Below, piece after piece: positions 51,673 through 61,181 of a stretch of 64,000 nt of DNA. The position numbers and the translations under genes were made by a program. Position 1 is the first letter of the stretch, and every line of letters starts with the position of its first letter. The notes beneath the pieces were generated by a model. It had not been told where the DNA came from and did no database searches. It saw nothing but the letters and a program-made list of their open reading frames with translations. The stretch comes from Methylobacterium radiodurans (GTDB lineage Bacteria > Pseudomonadota > Alphaproteobacteria > Rhizobiales > Beijerinckiaceae), in assembly GCF_003173735.1 (NCBI RefSeq), contig NZ_CP029551.1, forward strand, positions 4,045,001 to 4,109,000, written 5' to 3'.

Positions 51673-51702
51673 AAGGGGCGGCCCCCTGCGGAGCCGCCCC
51701 TT
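51673..51702 (-). terminator. terminator-like hairpin downstream of mqo
   Basis: Perfect 10-bp stem AAGGGGCGGC / GCCGCCCCTT with a 10-base loop; on the minus strand a TTCTCTC tract follows. About 88 bases after the mqo stop. Confidence 0.65.
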
Positions 51703-51789
51703 GTCCCGATCCATCGAAGGCCGGCCCCACGGCCGGTCGGCGCCGTCCGGCGAACCCCTCCCGCCGCGGGCGGGAGGGCGCTTCGGACC

Positions 51790-53496
51790 TCAGGGCGCCA
51801 TGTCTGGCACCGCCTTGACGGTGCCCGTCTCGGCGGGGGCCGCCGGCTGCACGGGAGCGGCGACCGCCTGCGGCGGGGGCGTGAGCTGCAGCGTCTCGCT
51901 CGTGTAGGCCAGCGCCTCGTAGGCGCGTCGCGGGTCGTCGTTCAGCTTCGTGCCGTAGCTCGGCACGATCTGGCGGATCTTGGCCTGCCACTCGGGGCTG
52001 GCCACCTTCTGGGCGAAGACCTTCTCCAGCACGTTCAGCATGATCGGCGCCGCCGTCGAGGCGCCCGGCGAGGCGCCGAGCAGCGCCGCGATGGTGCCGT
52101 CCTTCGCGCTGACGATCTCCGTGCCGAGCTTCAGCACGCCGCCCTTCTCCGGGTCGCGCTTGATGATCTGCACGCGCTGCCCGGCCTGAATCAGCCGCCA
52201 CTCGCTCTTCTTGGCGTTGGGGAAGTACTCGCGCAGGGCCTGGTAGCGGTCCTCGTCGGAGAGCATCACCTGGCCGGCCAGGTACTCGATCAGCGGGTAC
52301 TGCTCGACGCCGACCTTCACCATCGGCCAGACGTTGCTGGTCGTGGTCGAGGTCAGCAGATCGAAATACGAGCCCTCCTTCAGGAACTTGGTCGAGAAGG
52401 TCGCGAAGGGCCCGAACAGGATCACCCGCTTGCCGCCGAGCACCCGCGTGTCGAGGTGCGGCACCGACATCGGCGGCGCGCCGACCGAGGCCTTGCCGTA
52501 GGCCTTGGCGAGGTGGCGGATCGCCACGTCCGGGTTCTCGTTGACGAGGAACGAGCCGCCCACGGGGAAGCCCGCGTAGTCGTCGCCCTCCGGGATGCCG
52601 GACGCCTGCAGCAGGTGCAGCGCGCCGCCGCCCGCGCCGATGAACACGAACTTGGCCTCGACCGTCTGCCGGGTGCCGTCCTTCAGGTTCTTGGCGGTGA
52701 CCTGCCAGCCGCCGTCCTTGGTGCGGGCGATGCCCTCGACCTCGGTGGAGAGGCGCAACGCGAAGTTCGGCCGGGCCTGGAGCGAGGCGATGTACTGGCG
52801 GGTGACCTCGCCCCACTCGCAATCCGTGCCGACCGGCGACCAGGTGGCGGCGACCCGCTGCTTCGGGTCACGCCCCTCCATCATCAGGGGGACCCACTGC
52901 TTCAGCCGCTCGGGATCCTCCGAGTAGTCCATGCCGGCAAAGAGCGGGCTCGCCTTCAGCGCCTCGTGGCGCTTCTTGAGGAAGCGGATGTTGTCCTCGC
53001 CCCAGACGAAGCTCATGTGGGGCGTGGAATTGATGAACGTGCGCGGATCCTTCAGCACGCCCTGCCGGACCTGCCAGGCCAGGAACTGGCGGGTGATCTG
53101 GAAGGCCTCGTTGATCTTGACCGCCTGGTCGATCCGGACGGTGCCCTTGGAATCCTCCGGCGTGTAGTTCAGCTCGGCCAGCGCCGAGTGGCCGGTGCCG
53201 GCATTGTTCCAGCCGTTCGAGCTCTCCAGCGCCACGCCGTCGAGCCGCTCGACCATCTCGATCGACCAGCCGGGCTCCAGCTCGCGCAGCCAGACGCCGA
53301 GCGTGGCGCTCATGATGCCGCCGCCGATCAGCAGGACGTCGACCTTGCGGGCCGGGGCCTGGCCCAGCACCGATCCGGGCACGGCCGAGACCGCGAGCCC
53401 TGCCAGCGCACCGCCGACGAGCTGCCGACGGCTCAGCGGAAGCGCATTATGCTGCGCGGTCTGGTGGCGGGCCTGCACTTTATCGTCAGTATTCAT
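51790..53496 (-). CDS. mqo: malate:quinone oxidoreductase with Tat-like leader
   Basis: 568 residues. FAD motif [16 protein letters not shown] (about 53-68) and the family segment [20 protein letters not shown]. Mqo oxidises malate to oxaloacetate, passing electrons to quinone, replacing or aiding malate dehydrogenase in the TCA cycle. Unusually for Mqo it starts with about 45 extra residues containing [20 protein letters not shown], a twin-arginine leader, and a Pro/Ala-rich C-terminal extension. It may thus face the periplasm. ATG at 53496 begins MNTDDKVQ; the leader is in frame with the domain without interruption. Confidence 0.92.
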   Translation of the reverse strand: MNTDDKVQARHQTAQHNALPLSRRQLVGGALAGLAVSAVPGSVLGQAPARKVDVLLIGGGIMSATLGVWLRELEPGWSIEMVERLDGVALESSNGWNNAGTGHSALAELNYTPEDSKGTVRIDQAVKINEAFQITRQFLAWQVRQGVLKDPRTFINSTPHMSFVWGEDNIRFLKKRHEALKASPLFAGMDYSEDPERLKQWVPLMMEGRDPKQRVAATWSPVGTDCEWGEVTRQYIASLQARPNFALRLSTEVEGIARTKDGGWQVTAKNLKDGTRQTVEAKFVFIGAGGGALHLLQASGIPEGDDYAGFPVGGSFLVNENPDVAIRHLAKAYGKASVGAPPMSVPHLDTRVLGGKRVILFGPFATFSTKFLKEGSYFDLLTSTTTSNVWPMVKVGVEQYPLIEYLAGQVMLSDEDRYQALREYFPNAKKSEWRLIQAGQRVQIIKRDPEKGGVLKLGTEIVSAKDGTIAALLGASPGASTAAPIMLNVLEKVFAQKVASPEWQAKIRQIVPSYGTKLNDDPRRAYEALAYTSETLQLTPPPQAVAAPVQPAAPAETGTVKAVPDMAP

Positions 53497-53647
53497 AATT
53501 TTTTTGCGCCGGATCTAAAGAATTCTTCTCGCGATCGCCGCGCTACATCAGGCGTGGCTGCAAGACAATCCGGCGGTTACATGGCTGCCATGCGCTGAAA
53601 TCTTTAACGGTTCCAGAAGGCTGCGCGGGCCCCGAACCGCCCGATCG

Positions 53648-54007
53648 TCAGGATTGACGGGCGGCCCAGGCCATGACGGCGGAGATGTGCCAGGCGTTGA
53701 TCCCGAGGAGCAGGCAGCTGGACGCGATCAGCACGATCCAGTCCCAGATGCCGGAGGGCGCCTCGGATTGCCGCGCCTTCAGGAAGAGGCTCGCCGTGAC
53801 CAAGAGGGCGACCGCGAGGGGAAGCCAGAGTCCCGGGCCCTTGCCGGCGAACGATGCCGGCTCCCCGGGGAGCGACCATTGCATCGGAACTCTCGAGGTC
53901 TCGATACGGGGCGCGGCATAGAGGTTGATCCCCGCCAGCCCGGCGGGCCTGACGAAGCGCGCCGCCTGTCCGAGGTAGGGCAGGAGCTTGGCCGCGGTGG
54001 GAGGCAT
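53648..54007 (-). CDS. small membrane protein (119 residues)
   Basis: Two hydrophobic helices: LWLPLAVALLVTASLFL and WIVLIASSCLLLGINAW. The N-terminal third is soluble (MPPTAAKLLPYLGQAARFVR). No family recognised. ATG at 54007 with GGGTGACC ahead; a GTG start nine bases upstream is possible. Next to the flagellar cluster but divergent from it. Confidence 0.65.
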   Translation of the reverse strand: MPPTAAKLLPYLGQAARFVRPAGLAGINLYAAPRIETSRVPMQWSLPGEPASFAGKGPGLWLPLAVALLVTASLFLKARQSEAPSGIWDWIVLIASSCLLLGINAWHISAVMAWAARQS

Positions 54008-54271
54008 GAGGGTCACCCGGGAGGCGCATGGACGGCCCTACCGTCGCACGGGCCGTCGCGCCCGTCGCACGGACGGGGTCGGACGCCTCCCGCCATGGTT
54101 TACGGATGACCGGAACCGGTTCCGCCCAAGCTCTGCCCGAGGCCCGCTCAAGCCTCGCCCAAGCCCCGCGCAAGGGAGGCGCCGTAACCCCCGGTCTCAC
54201 GCTAGAGGCGCCATGAGGGCGCCGGCAGGGCGCCTCGCGGCGCCGCGCCGCCGTATCGGGGACTTCCGCCT

Positions 54272-55141
54272 ATGGGCATCGGAATCGGCCTGCTCATCGC
54301 CATCGGCTGCATGCTCGGCGGCTTCGTCGCCATGGGCGGCCACCTCATCGTGATCTGGCAGCCCTGGGAGTTCGTGATCATCGGCGGCATGGCGGCCGGC
54401 GGCATGGTGATGGCCAACCCGATGAAGACGGTGGTCGATTCCGGCAAGGCCACCATGGAGGCGATCACCGACAAGGTCCCGAAGCGCAAGGACTTTCTGT
54501 CGCTCCTGGGCCTCCTGCACGCTCTCCTGCGCGAATTGAAGACCAAGCCGCGCAACGAGGTCGAGACGCATTTCGACGATCCGGCCAATTCCGAGATCTT
54601 CAAGGGCTACCCGGAGGTGACCAAGAACCAGGACCTGGTGATGTTCATCTGCGACTATTGCCGGCTGATCCTGATCGGCGGTGCCCGGAGCCACGAGATC
54701 GAGGCGCTGATGGAGGAGGAGATCAGCACCCACAAGAAGTCGGTGCTGAAGCCCTACAACGCCATCAACACGGTGGCCGAGGCTCTGCCAGCGCTCGGCA
54801 TCGTGGCGGCGGTGCTCGGCATCGTGAAGGCGATGGGCGCGCTCGACCAGTCGCCCCAGATCCTCGGCGGCCTGATCGGCGCGGCGCTGGTGGGCACCTT
54901 CATCGGCGTGTTCGCCTCCTACGGCGTGCTCGCCCCGCTCGCCGTCAAGATCAAGAGCGTGCGCGAGAAGCAGTGCGCCGTGTTCACCATCACCAAGCAG
55001 AGCCTGATCGCCTACATGAACGGGGCGCTGCCCCAGATCGCGGTCGAGCACGGCCGCAAGGGCATCGCCTCCGCCGACCGTCCGACCATCGACGAGGTCG
55101 AGGCCGCCACCGTGCCGGGCGCCCGCGCGGAAGCGGCCTGA
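54272..55141 (+). CDS. motA: flagellar motor stator protein MotA
   Basis: 289 residues, four membrane helices (MGIGIGLLIAIGCMLGGFVA; IVAAVLGIVKAMGALDQ and GAALVGTFIGVFASYGVLAP near the C-terminal pair). The cytoplasmic loop with charged residues (HALLRELKTKPRNEVE) contacts FliG. It forms the proton channel with MotB, which is not in the window. First gene of the cluster motA-fliM-DUF6468-fliN-fliG-flhB; eleven bases to fliM. Confidence 0.95.
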   Translation: MGIGIGLLIAIGCMLGGFVAMGGHLIVIWQPWEFVIIGGMAAGGMVMANPMKTVVDSGKATMEAITDKVPKRKDFLSLLGLLHALLRELKTKPRNEVETHFDDPANSEIFKGYPEVTKNQDLVMFICDYCRLILIGGARSHEIEALMEEEISTHKKSVLKPYNAINTVAEALPALGIVAAVLGIVKAMGALDQSPQILGGLIGAALVGTFIGVFASYGVLAPLAVKIKSVREKQCAVFTITKQSLIAYMNGALPQIAVEHGRKGIASADRPTIDEVEAATVPGARAEAA

Positions 55142-55151
55142 GGCATCCCCG

Positions 55152-56138
55152 ATGGAGACCCACGCCCCCCGTTCCGCGGCTCAGCCCGCGATCCTGCGCG
55201 ACCCGGCGGGCATCCGGGCGCGCATCCAGGAGGCCGCCGGCCTGTCCCTCGACAGGCTGCCGATGCTCCAGCTCATCCTGGACCGGCTGGCCACCGCCTG
55301 CGGCGACGCGCTCAAGCACCGGGTCGCCTCGACGGTGTTCTACGCCCTCTCGGGCGTCGAGAGCGGGCGCTTCGGCGACTTCCTCGACGTGCACGAGCAC
55401 AACGCGGTGGCGGGCATCTTCCACGCGCCGGGCTGGGACGGGCACATTCTGGTCGGGCTCGACCGGGACCTGCTCTACACGATGGTCGAGGTGCTGTTCG
55501 GCGCCGACGGCTCGGAGCCCGCGGTCGAGGACGAGCGCGCCTTCTCGGCGATCGAATTACGCGTCGCCCAGATGGTGTTCGAGCAGGTGGGCAAGGCGCT
55601 CGAGGCCGCCTTCGGCCTCGTCTCGCAGACCGCCTTCCGGCTGGAGCGCACCGAGACCCGCATGGAGTTCGCGGTGATCGGCCGGCGCACGAACAACGCC
55701 GTGCAGGCCAAGTTCCTGTTCCAGGCGCTCAGCCGCAGCGGCGAGATGTTCCTCGTCATCCCGCAGGCGCTGCTGAACCCGCTGCGCCCGAGCCTCGCCA
55801 AGGTGCTCACCGGCGAGTCGACCGCGCGCGACCCGCGCTGGTCGAGCCAGATCGCCGCCGAGGTGCAGAAGGCCGAGGTGACGCTGCGCGCCGTGCTGGA
55901 GGAGCGCCACCTGACGCTCGGCGAGATCGCCGGCCTCCAGGTCGGCCAGGTCATCGGGCTCGATGCCACGCCCGCGACCCGGATCAAGCTCGAGGGCAAC
56001 GACCGGCCGCTGTTCTGGGCCCGGGCCGGACAGGCGCAGGGCTCGTACGTGCTGCGGATCGACGAGGTCATCGCCCAGGACGGCAAGGATACCAAGAACA
56101 TCCAGGACAAGGACGGAGCCCATGGCCTCGCTGGTTGA
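55152..56138 (+). CDS. fliM: flagellar motor switch protein FliM
   Basis: 328 residues. Middle CheC-like domain and C-terminal SpoA/surface-presentation domain (VQKAEVTLRAVLEERHLTLG, IKLEGNDRPLFWARAG). The N-terminal EIDALL CheY-binding peptide of gamma-proteobacteria is not evident, as in other rhizobia. C-ring component at the cytoplasmic face. Its 3' end overlaps the DUF6468 gene by 17 bases. Confidence 0.92.
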   Translation: METHAPRSAAQPAILRDPAGIRARIQEAAGLSLDRLPMLQLILDRLATACGDALKHRVASTVFYALSGVESGRFGDFLDVHEHNAVAGIFHAPGWDGHILVGLDRDLLYTMVEVLFGADGSEPAVEDERAFSAIELRVAQMVFEQVGKALEAAFGLVSQTAFRLERTETRMEFAVIGRRTNNAVQAKFLFQALSRSGEMFLVIPQALLNPLRPSLAKVLTGESTARDPRWSSQIAAEVQKAEVTLRAVLEERHLTLGEIAGLQVGQVIGLDATPATRIKLEGNDRPLFWARAGQAQGSYVLRIDEVIAQDGKDTKNIQDKDGAHGLAG

Positions 56139-56424
56139 CGGCGTGCTGCTCACCGCGCTGGTCGCCACCAGCGCCTGCGTGGTGCCGATGTACCTGAAGC
56201 TCAAGCGCCTCGACCGAGCCCAGGCCGAGTACGGCCGGGCGGTGGCCGCCTCCGGCCATGCGCTTGCGAGCGCGGGCGAGGCCGTGCGCAGCTTCGCGGG
56301 CGAGGGCCGCGAGGTGCTCGACGCGCTCGGCCGCAAGATCGAGGAGGCGCGCGCCACGCTGGCCGAGCTGGAGGCGGCGCGCGCGCGGCTTGAGGCGCGC
56401 CGCGACGCGCCTCCCGCTGCCTGA
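56122..56424 (+). CDS. DUF6468 flagellar-cluster membrane protein
   Basis: 100 residues. An N-terminal helix (LVDGVLLTALVATSACVVPM) anchors a long coiled coil (LKRLDRAQAEYGRAVAASG … EEARATLAELEAARARLEAR). Starts with ATG at 56122, inside the fliM 3' end, with GGACGGAGCC ahead. The same kind of gene lies between fliM and fliN in relatives, so a structural flagellar role is likely, but unproven. Confidence 0.78.
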   Translation: MASLVDGVLLTALVATSACVVPMYLKLKRLDRAQAEYGRAVAASGHALASAGEAVRSFAGEGREVLDALGRKIEEARATLAELEAARARLEARRDAPPAA

Positions 56425-56521
56425 GTCCGCAGCCCCGGTCCCCACGAGCCAGCGACAGCCTCGCATCAGCCAGGCCCGCTAGAACCGCCATCGCCGCACG
56501 GTCCACGCCCCCGAGTCCCCG

Positions 56522-56854
56522 ATGAGCACCAGCCCCTTCCCCGACACCGAGACTCCTTTCGCGGCCGCCGAGCCCCGCGTCGGCGACGGGCGCAACCTCG
56601 ATTCGATCCTGCGCATCCCCGTCCTGGTGCAGGTGGTACTGGGCTCGGCCACCATGCCGGTCGCCAACCTGATGAAGCTCGGCCGCGGCGCCGTGGTGCC
56701 CCTCGACCACCGGGTCGGCGAGCCCGTCGACGTGATGGTCAACGGCCGCGTCGTCGCCCGCGGCGAGATCGTCATCGTCGAGGAGGATTCCTCCCGCTTC
56801 GGCGTCTCGCTGACCGAGGTGGTCGGCCCGGCCGATTCCGCCCCGGCCGCCTGA
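56522..56854 (+). CDS. fliN: flagellar motor switch protein FliN
   Basis: 110 residues. The SpoA domain (RIPVLVQVVLGSATMPVANL, KLGRGAVVPLDH, VNGRVVARGEIVIVEEDSSR, FGVSLTEVV) is complete. With FliM and FliG it forms the C-ring. ATG at 56522 (MSTSPFPDTE). Ten bases upstream of fliG. Confidence 0.95.
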   Translation: MSTSPFPDTETPFAAAEPRVGDGRNLDSILRIPVLVQVVLGSATMPVANLMKLGRGAVVPLDHRVGEPVDVMVNGRVVARGEIVIVEEDSSRFGVSLTEVVGPADSAPAA

Positions 56855-56864
56855 GGCCGCAACC

Positions 56865-57956
56865 GTGGCGGCAGCTCCCCTGGCAGCACCTGCCCTGGCC
56901 CCACCCGTGCCGCCCCTGGCGGTGCCGGCCTCCGCGCTGCCCTCGCGCGGGGCGGGGCGCCAGCTCGCGCCGGTCGACCGCGTCGCCACCCTGCTGCTCG
57001 CCATGGGCAAGCCGGCCGCCGGCCGTCTGCTCAAGTATTTCGAGCCCGACGAGATCCGGCGCATCACGCGCTCGGCGGTGCAACTCGGTGCGGTCAGCCC
57101 GGACCAGCTCGACGGCGTGATCGAATCCTTCGCTGTCGAGTTCGCCAGCGGGGCGAGCCTCGTCGGCACCGTGCAGGAGGTCGAGAAGCTCCTCACCGGC
57201 CTGATCCCCGCCGAGCAGCTCTCCGAGCTGCTATCCGAGGTGCGCGGCAACGGCGCCCGCTCGGTCTGGGAGCGCATGTCGGCGGCCTCCGAGAGCGTGC
57301 TGGCGAGCTACCTCGTGAAGGAGCATCCCCAGACCGGGGCACTGATCCTCTCGCGCATCAAGCCGGCGGTGGCCGCCAAGGTGATGAGCCAGCTGCCGGC
57401 GCCGCTGCGCAACACGCTGATGCGCCGCATGCTGAGCTTCAAGCCCGTGGACGACGAGATCCTGTCCATGCTGGAGCGCGCCCTGCTCGAGGACTTCATG
57501 GCCAACGGCGCGCGCAATTCCGGCGCCGACACCCACGCCAAGATGGCCGACATCATCAACAAGATGGACCGGGCCCAGATGGACGAGGCGCTCGCGGCGC
57601 TCGCCGACGCGCGCCCGAAATCGGTCGAGATCCTCAAGGGCCTGCTCTTCACCTTCGACGACATCGTCAAGCTGGCGCCGCGCGCCCGCACCACCCTGTT
57701 CGACGCGGTGCCCAACGACCGCCTCGTCCTGGCCCTCAAGGGCACGGACGCGGAGTTCCGGGGCGTCATCCTGTCGGCGCTCTCGGCGCGCGTGAAGCGC
57801 ATGGTCGAGCACGAGCTGAACGGCGGCGAGCCGGCGGCCCAGCGCGACGTCATGGAGGCGCGCCGCTCCATCACGGATCTGGCCATGGACATGGCGAGCC
57901 GCGGCGAGATCGAGATCAACCCGGAGGAGGGCGGTGGCGATGCGCTCATCCGCTAG
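56865..57956 (+). CDS. fliG: flagellar motor switch protein FliG
   Basis: 363 residues, GTG start. A Pro/Ala-rich N-terminal extension (about 40 residues) precedes FliG_N (VDRVATLLLAMGKPAAGRLL). The middle domain and the C-terminal torque domain follow (VPNDRLVLALKGTDAEFRGV; KRMVEHEL). Charged residues of the torque helix face MotA. Length is somewhat above the E. coli protein because of the N-terminus. Confidence 0.93.
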   Translation: MAAAPLAAPALAPPVPPLAVPASALPSRGAGRQLAPVDRVATLLLAMGKPAAGRLLKYFEPDEIRRITRSAVQLGAVSPDQLDGVIESFAVEFASGASLVGTVQEVEKLLTGLIPAEQLSELLSEVRGNGARSVWERMSAASESVLASYLVKEHPQTGALILSRIKPAVAAKVMSQLPAPLRNTLMRRMLSFKPVDDEILSMLERALLEDFMANGARNSGADTHAKMADIINKMDRAQMDEALAALADARPKSVEILKGLLFTFDDIVKLAPRARTTLFDAVPNDRLVLALKGTDAEFRGVILSALSARVKRMVEHELNGGEPAAQRDVMEARRSITDLAMDMASRGEIEINPEEGGGDALIR

Positions 57957-58180
57957 ATCCGATCGGCGCCCGATCGGCTCCAGCTTCCCCTGGTGCGCTC
58001 GGTCCGGTGCCCGGACCGAACGGGATCCGGCGCACGCAGCCAAGGTCACGCAGGCTGCGCAACCTGGCCTGCGCCGGCGCGCAGCCGCGCTGGCGCCATT
58101 CGGGCGGGAGCTTGCCTCCTGTTCCGGCGCGGGACCCGGGCGCCGATCCCGCGTGGGACCTGTAACCGCCGACCGCCCGC

Positions 58181-59245
58181 ATGGCTGAGGACGTCGACCA
58201 CGAGAGCAAGACCGAGGCCCCGACCGAGCGCCGCGTGCGCGAGGCGCTCGACAAGGGCAACATCCCGTTCTCGCGGGAGGCGCCGGTCTTCGCCTCCGTC
58301 CTCGGGCTCCTGATCGGGCTCAGCCTGTTCGCGCGGGGACAGGCCGCCCAGCTCGCGCGGGATCTCGCGCCCTTCTTCGATCATCCGCGCGGCTTCGCGC
58401 TGGACAGCGCGGGGGACGTGGCGCTGCTGCTCCAGGCGGTCGCGGGCGCCACCGCCCGCTTCCTCCTGCCCTTCCTCCTCCTGCTCGCCGCCTGCGGCCT
58501 CTCCGCCTCGATCCTGCAGAACGTCCCGCGCCTCGTCGCGGAGCGGATCCTGCCGAAGTGGAGCAACGTCTCGCCGGCCTCGGGCTTCGGGCGGATCTTC
58601 GGGCGCTCGGGTCAAGTCGAGTTCCTGAAATCTGTCCTTAAAGTCCTCGGTGTCAGTCTGGTGGTCGTCCTGCTCCTGCGCTCGGAGCGGCAGAAAGCCG
58701 TGAATGCCATGTTCGTCGATCCGAGCCAGCTGCCGGAGCTGATCCTCACCATCTCGATCCGCCTCGTCTCGGCGGTGTCGATCGCCACCATCGTGATCGT
58801 GGCGGGCGACCTCGTCTGGGCGCGGCTGCGCTGGCAGCGCTCGCTGCGGATGTCGGTGCAGGACGTCAAGGACGAGCACAAGCAGTCCGAGGGTGACCCG
58901 ACCGTGAAGGCGCGCCTGCGCTCGCTCGCCCAGGACCGCTCGCGCAACCGCATGCTGGCCGCCGTCCCCCGCGCCACCGTGATCATCGCCAACCCGACCC
59001 ACTTCGCCGTGGCGCTCCGCTACGAGCCCAGCGAGAACCCCGCCCCCCTGGTTGTGGCCAAGGGCCAGGACCTGATCGCCCTGCGCATCCGCGCCATCGC
59101 CGAGGAGAACGGCATCGCGGTGATCGAGGACAAGCCTCTCGCAAGGTCCCTGTACGATGCTGTGCAGGTGGATCAGACGATCCCGGCCGAGTTCTACCGG
59201 GCGGTCGCCCAGATCCTCTTCTTCCTGTTCGCGAGGCCCCGATGA
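58181..59245 (+). CDS. flhB: flagellar export protein FlhB
   Basis: 354 residues. DHESKTEAPTERRVREALDK at the start, four membrane helices to about 215, then the cytosolic domain with the self-cleavage motif NPTH (in VIIANPTHFAVALRY, about 268-271). It sets substrate switching from rod/hook to filament export, together with FliK. Its stop overlaps the next gene by four bases (ATGA). Confidence 0.95.
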   Translation: MAEDVDHESKTEAPTERRVREALDKGNIPFSREAPVFASVLGLLIGLSLFARGQAAQLARDLAPFFDHPRGFALDSAGDVALLLQAVAGATARFLLPFLLLLAACGLSASILQNVPRLVAERILPKWSNVSPASGFGRIFGRSGQVEFLKSVLKVLGVSLVVVLLLRSERQKAVNAMFVDPSQLPELILTISIRLVSAVSIATIVIVAGDLVWARLRWQRSLRMSVQDVKDEHKQSEGDPTVKARLRSLAQDRSRNRMLAAVPRATVIIANPTHFAVALRYEPSENPAPLVVAKGQDLIALRIRAIAEENGIAVIEDKPLARSLYDAVQVDQTIPAEFYRAVAQILFFLFARPR

Positions 59246-59694
59246 TCCCCCAGGCCTACGACCCGGCCCTCGGCCGGACCGCCCCGGCCGACGTGATCGC
59301 GGCCTCCGAGCAGGTCTTCGCCGAGGAGCTGCGCGACTTCATCGCCGAGCTGTGCCTGCTCGACGGCGGCGTGCTGATCGGCTGGGTTCGGGGAGAGCAC
59401 CACGGCAACATCGCCGACCTCGTCGCCTCCTCGGCCGAACCCTTCTTCAAGGACGCGACGCTGGCCTACGCGGACGCCGCCGACGTGACGCTCGCCTGGG
59501 GCCGCTCGCTCCAGGTCGTTCTCGACATGGAGTTCGTGACGAAGCCCGTGACGGTGTTCTTCAAGCTCGTCCTCGACGGCTACTTCGCGGGCGTGGCGAT
59601 CCAGCGGATCCTCGCCGAGGCCGAGCCGCCCTTCTCGCCCGACGTGCTGGCCCGCGCCCTCTCCGACGCGCGCCTGGAGCGCGCCCGCGCCTGA
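59242..59694 (+). CDS. unknown protein coupled to flhB (150 residues)
   Basis: Starts MIPQAYDPALGRTAPADVIA. No motif I can name; a globular alpha/beta protein with a hydrophobic stretch (VTLAWGRSLQVVLDMEFVTK) and no leader. Its ATG overlaps the flhB stop by four bases, giving translational coupling and tying it to flagellar export or motor assembly. A flagellar accessory role is inferred from position only. Confidence 0.72.
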   Translation: MIPQAYDPALGRTAPADVIAASEQVFAEELRDFIAELCLLDGGVLIGWVRGEHHGNIADLVASSAEPFFKDATLAYADAADVTLAWGRSLQVVLDMEFVTKPVTVFFKLVLDGYFAGVAIQRILAEAEPPFSPDVLARALSDARLERARA

Positions 59695-60032
59695 GGCCTT
59701 GCCGTGGCCGCTCCGGGATGTCGCCCGGACGTCCCTCCGGCAACGGTGTTCCCGCGCCGCGGGATGGCGCGCTGGGCAGAAGATCTGCGTAGTCTTCCGG
59801 CATATCCGCAACACCGGCCGAAAAGTGCGCGCGCTGTCCCGTGGCGGCGTTGACCTGCGGCCCAGGACGAAACATCTCAGGAATCGCGCAGCGCGTCTCA
59901 AGAATCCGGGGGGAGCGGGGACGGCCGACATAATTGCGCCATACAATTTTCGGTTGTATATCGCCGCATATCTAGAAGATGCGGTGTCGCGACGGTCGGG
60001 GAAGATCCGCTGAACACCGGGGATTGGGGCGG
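59695..60032. other. intergenic region upstream of ftcR
   Basis: 338 bases. AT content rises around 59930-59990 (ACAATTTTCGGTTGTATATC), consistent with a promoter for ftcR, though I cannot place -35 and -10 boxes with confidence. No gene seen. Confidence 0.5.
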
Positions 60033-60725
60033 ATGTACTGCTTGGTGGATGCCAGGGAATCGGTGAACGCCGGTTACGCGGCGAGCTTCGACCGCGAGGG
60101 GGTGTCGGCCTTCGGGCTCTCGCCGGAGGAGTTCACCGGCTGGCTGCAGACCGCCTCGCGCGGCGACCTCGACGCGGTCCAGGGCTTCCTGCTCGGCGAT
60201 TTCGAGGACCGGGCGAAATGCGCCGGGATCATCCGCAAGCACTCCCGCGCGCCGATCATCGCGCTCGCCGACCAGCGCTCCCTGGAACAGACCCTCGTCC
60301 TGTTCGACGCCGGCATCGACGACGTGCTCCCCAAGCCCGTGCACGTGCGCGAGATCCTGGCCCGCTCGGAGGCGATCTGGCGCCGGGTGAACGGCGGCGT
60401 GCTTCCGGCGGCGCCGGGCGCCGAGGCCCCGGCCCGGCCGGAGCGCCTGCGGGTGTTCTTCGACGGGCGCGACCCGGAGGTGGACGGCGAGCCCCTGCCC
60501 CTGCCCAGGCGCGAGCGGCACATCCTCGAATACCTCGTGCGCAACCGCGGCCGGCGGCTGACCAAGGCGCAGGTCTTCAACGTGATCTACGGCGTCTACA
60601 GCAACGGCGTCGAGGAGAGCGTGGTCGAGGGCCACGTGAGCAAGCTGCGCAAGAAGCTCAGCCAGCGCCTCGGCTACGACCCGATCGAGGCCAAGCGCTA
60701 CATGGGCTACGTCTACGTCGGGTAG
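60033..60725 (+). CDS. ftcR: flagellar transcriptional regulator FtcR
   Basis: 230 residues. Pseudo-receiver followed by an OmpR-type winged helix. It matches Brucella FtcR: MYCLVDARESVNAGYAASFD, APIIALADQRSLEQTLVLFD, DDVLPKPVHVREILAR, then FPLPRRER-like PLPLPRRERHILEYLVRNRG and EESVVEGHVSKLRKKLSQRL. FtcR activates class III flagellar genes such as fliF in Brucella. ATG at 60033 with GGGGCGG ahead. It ends the flagellar cluster and may activate it. Confidence 0.92.
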   Translation: MYCLVDARESVNAGYAASFDREGVSAFGLSPEEFTGWLQTASRGDLDAVQGFLLGDFEDRAKCAGIIRKHSRAPIIALADQRSLEQTLVLFDAGIDDVLPKPVHVREILARSEAIWRRVNGGVLPAAPGAEAPARPERLRVFFDGRDPEVDGEPLPLPRRERHILEYLVRNRGRRLTKAQVFNVIYGVYSNGVEESVVEGHVSKLRKKLSQRLGYDPIEAKRYMGYVYVG

Positions 60726-60770
60726 AAGGCGGGCGCCTCCCGATCGATCGGCCGGGTCCGGACACGACAA

Positions 60771-60797
60771 AGCCCGCCGCGGGGAACCGGGCGGGCT
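60771..60797. terminator. hairpin terminator between ftcR and the 45-residue gene
   Basis: Stem AGCCCGCC / GGCGGGCT (60771-60778 with 60790-60797). T-rich sequence follows on the minus strand (TTTGTCG), so it best fits the convergent 45-residue gene. Confidence 0.65.
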
Positions 60798-60851
60798 GCA
60801 TCGTCTTAAGGTGGATCGTTGTCCGGCCGCGCGGGGCGGCCGTGTGGCGGA

Positions 60852-60989
60852 TCAGGCGAGCGTCGGGACGGCACCGGCCGTGCCGGCATTCTGCGCGTCG
60901 CCGTCGAAGGTCTTGGCCAGGGCGATCACGAGCGAGACGTGGACGGCGGCGGCGAAGGGGAGAAGAGCGAGAGCGGCGAGGAGGGTCAT
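60852..60989 (-). CDS. 45-residue membrane protein
   Basis: MTLLAALALLPFAAAVHVSL, then VIALAKTFDGD and a short tail ending PTLA; one transmembrane segment or a leader peptide. AGGACGCC lies ahead of ATG at 60989. Between a terminator and a palindromic TGGTATACCA site (61048-61057). Not recognised; too short for usual gene lists. Confidence 0.6.
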   Translation of the reverse strand: MTLLAALALLPFAAAVHVSLVIALAKTFDGDAQNAGTAGAVPTLA

Positions 60990-61047
60990 CGGAAGGCGTC
61001 CTGTGGTGCGCTGCGATGAGGCTTATATCGCACTGCACGCGCGCTTC

Positions 61048-61057
61048 TGGTATACCA
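61048..61057. promoter_or_regulatory. palindrome TGGTATACCA
   Basis: A perfect 10-bp palindrome 58 bases upstream of the 45-residue gene. It resembles FCD-type GntR sites and the TGGTATTCCA half of the frc upstream palindrome. Confidence 0.35.
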
Positions 61058-61181
61058 CATGCCTCAGACCCGGCATGCAGCTTCCGCATGACTGCACGGT
61101 GCCTGAACCGGCGGCCTGCGGCCGGGTTAGGGTCTGACCTTCGGTGTCGGCGCTCAACCTCGCTTCCGACCCTGAACGATC

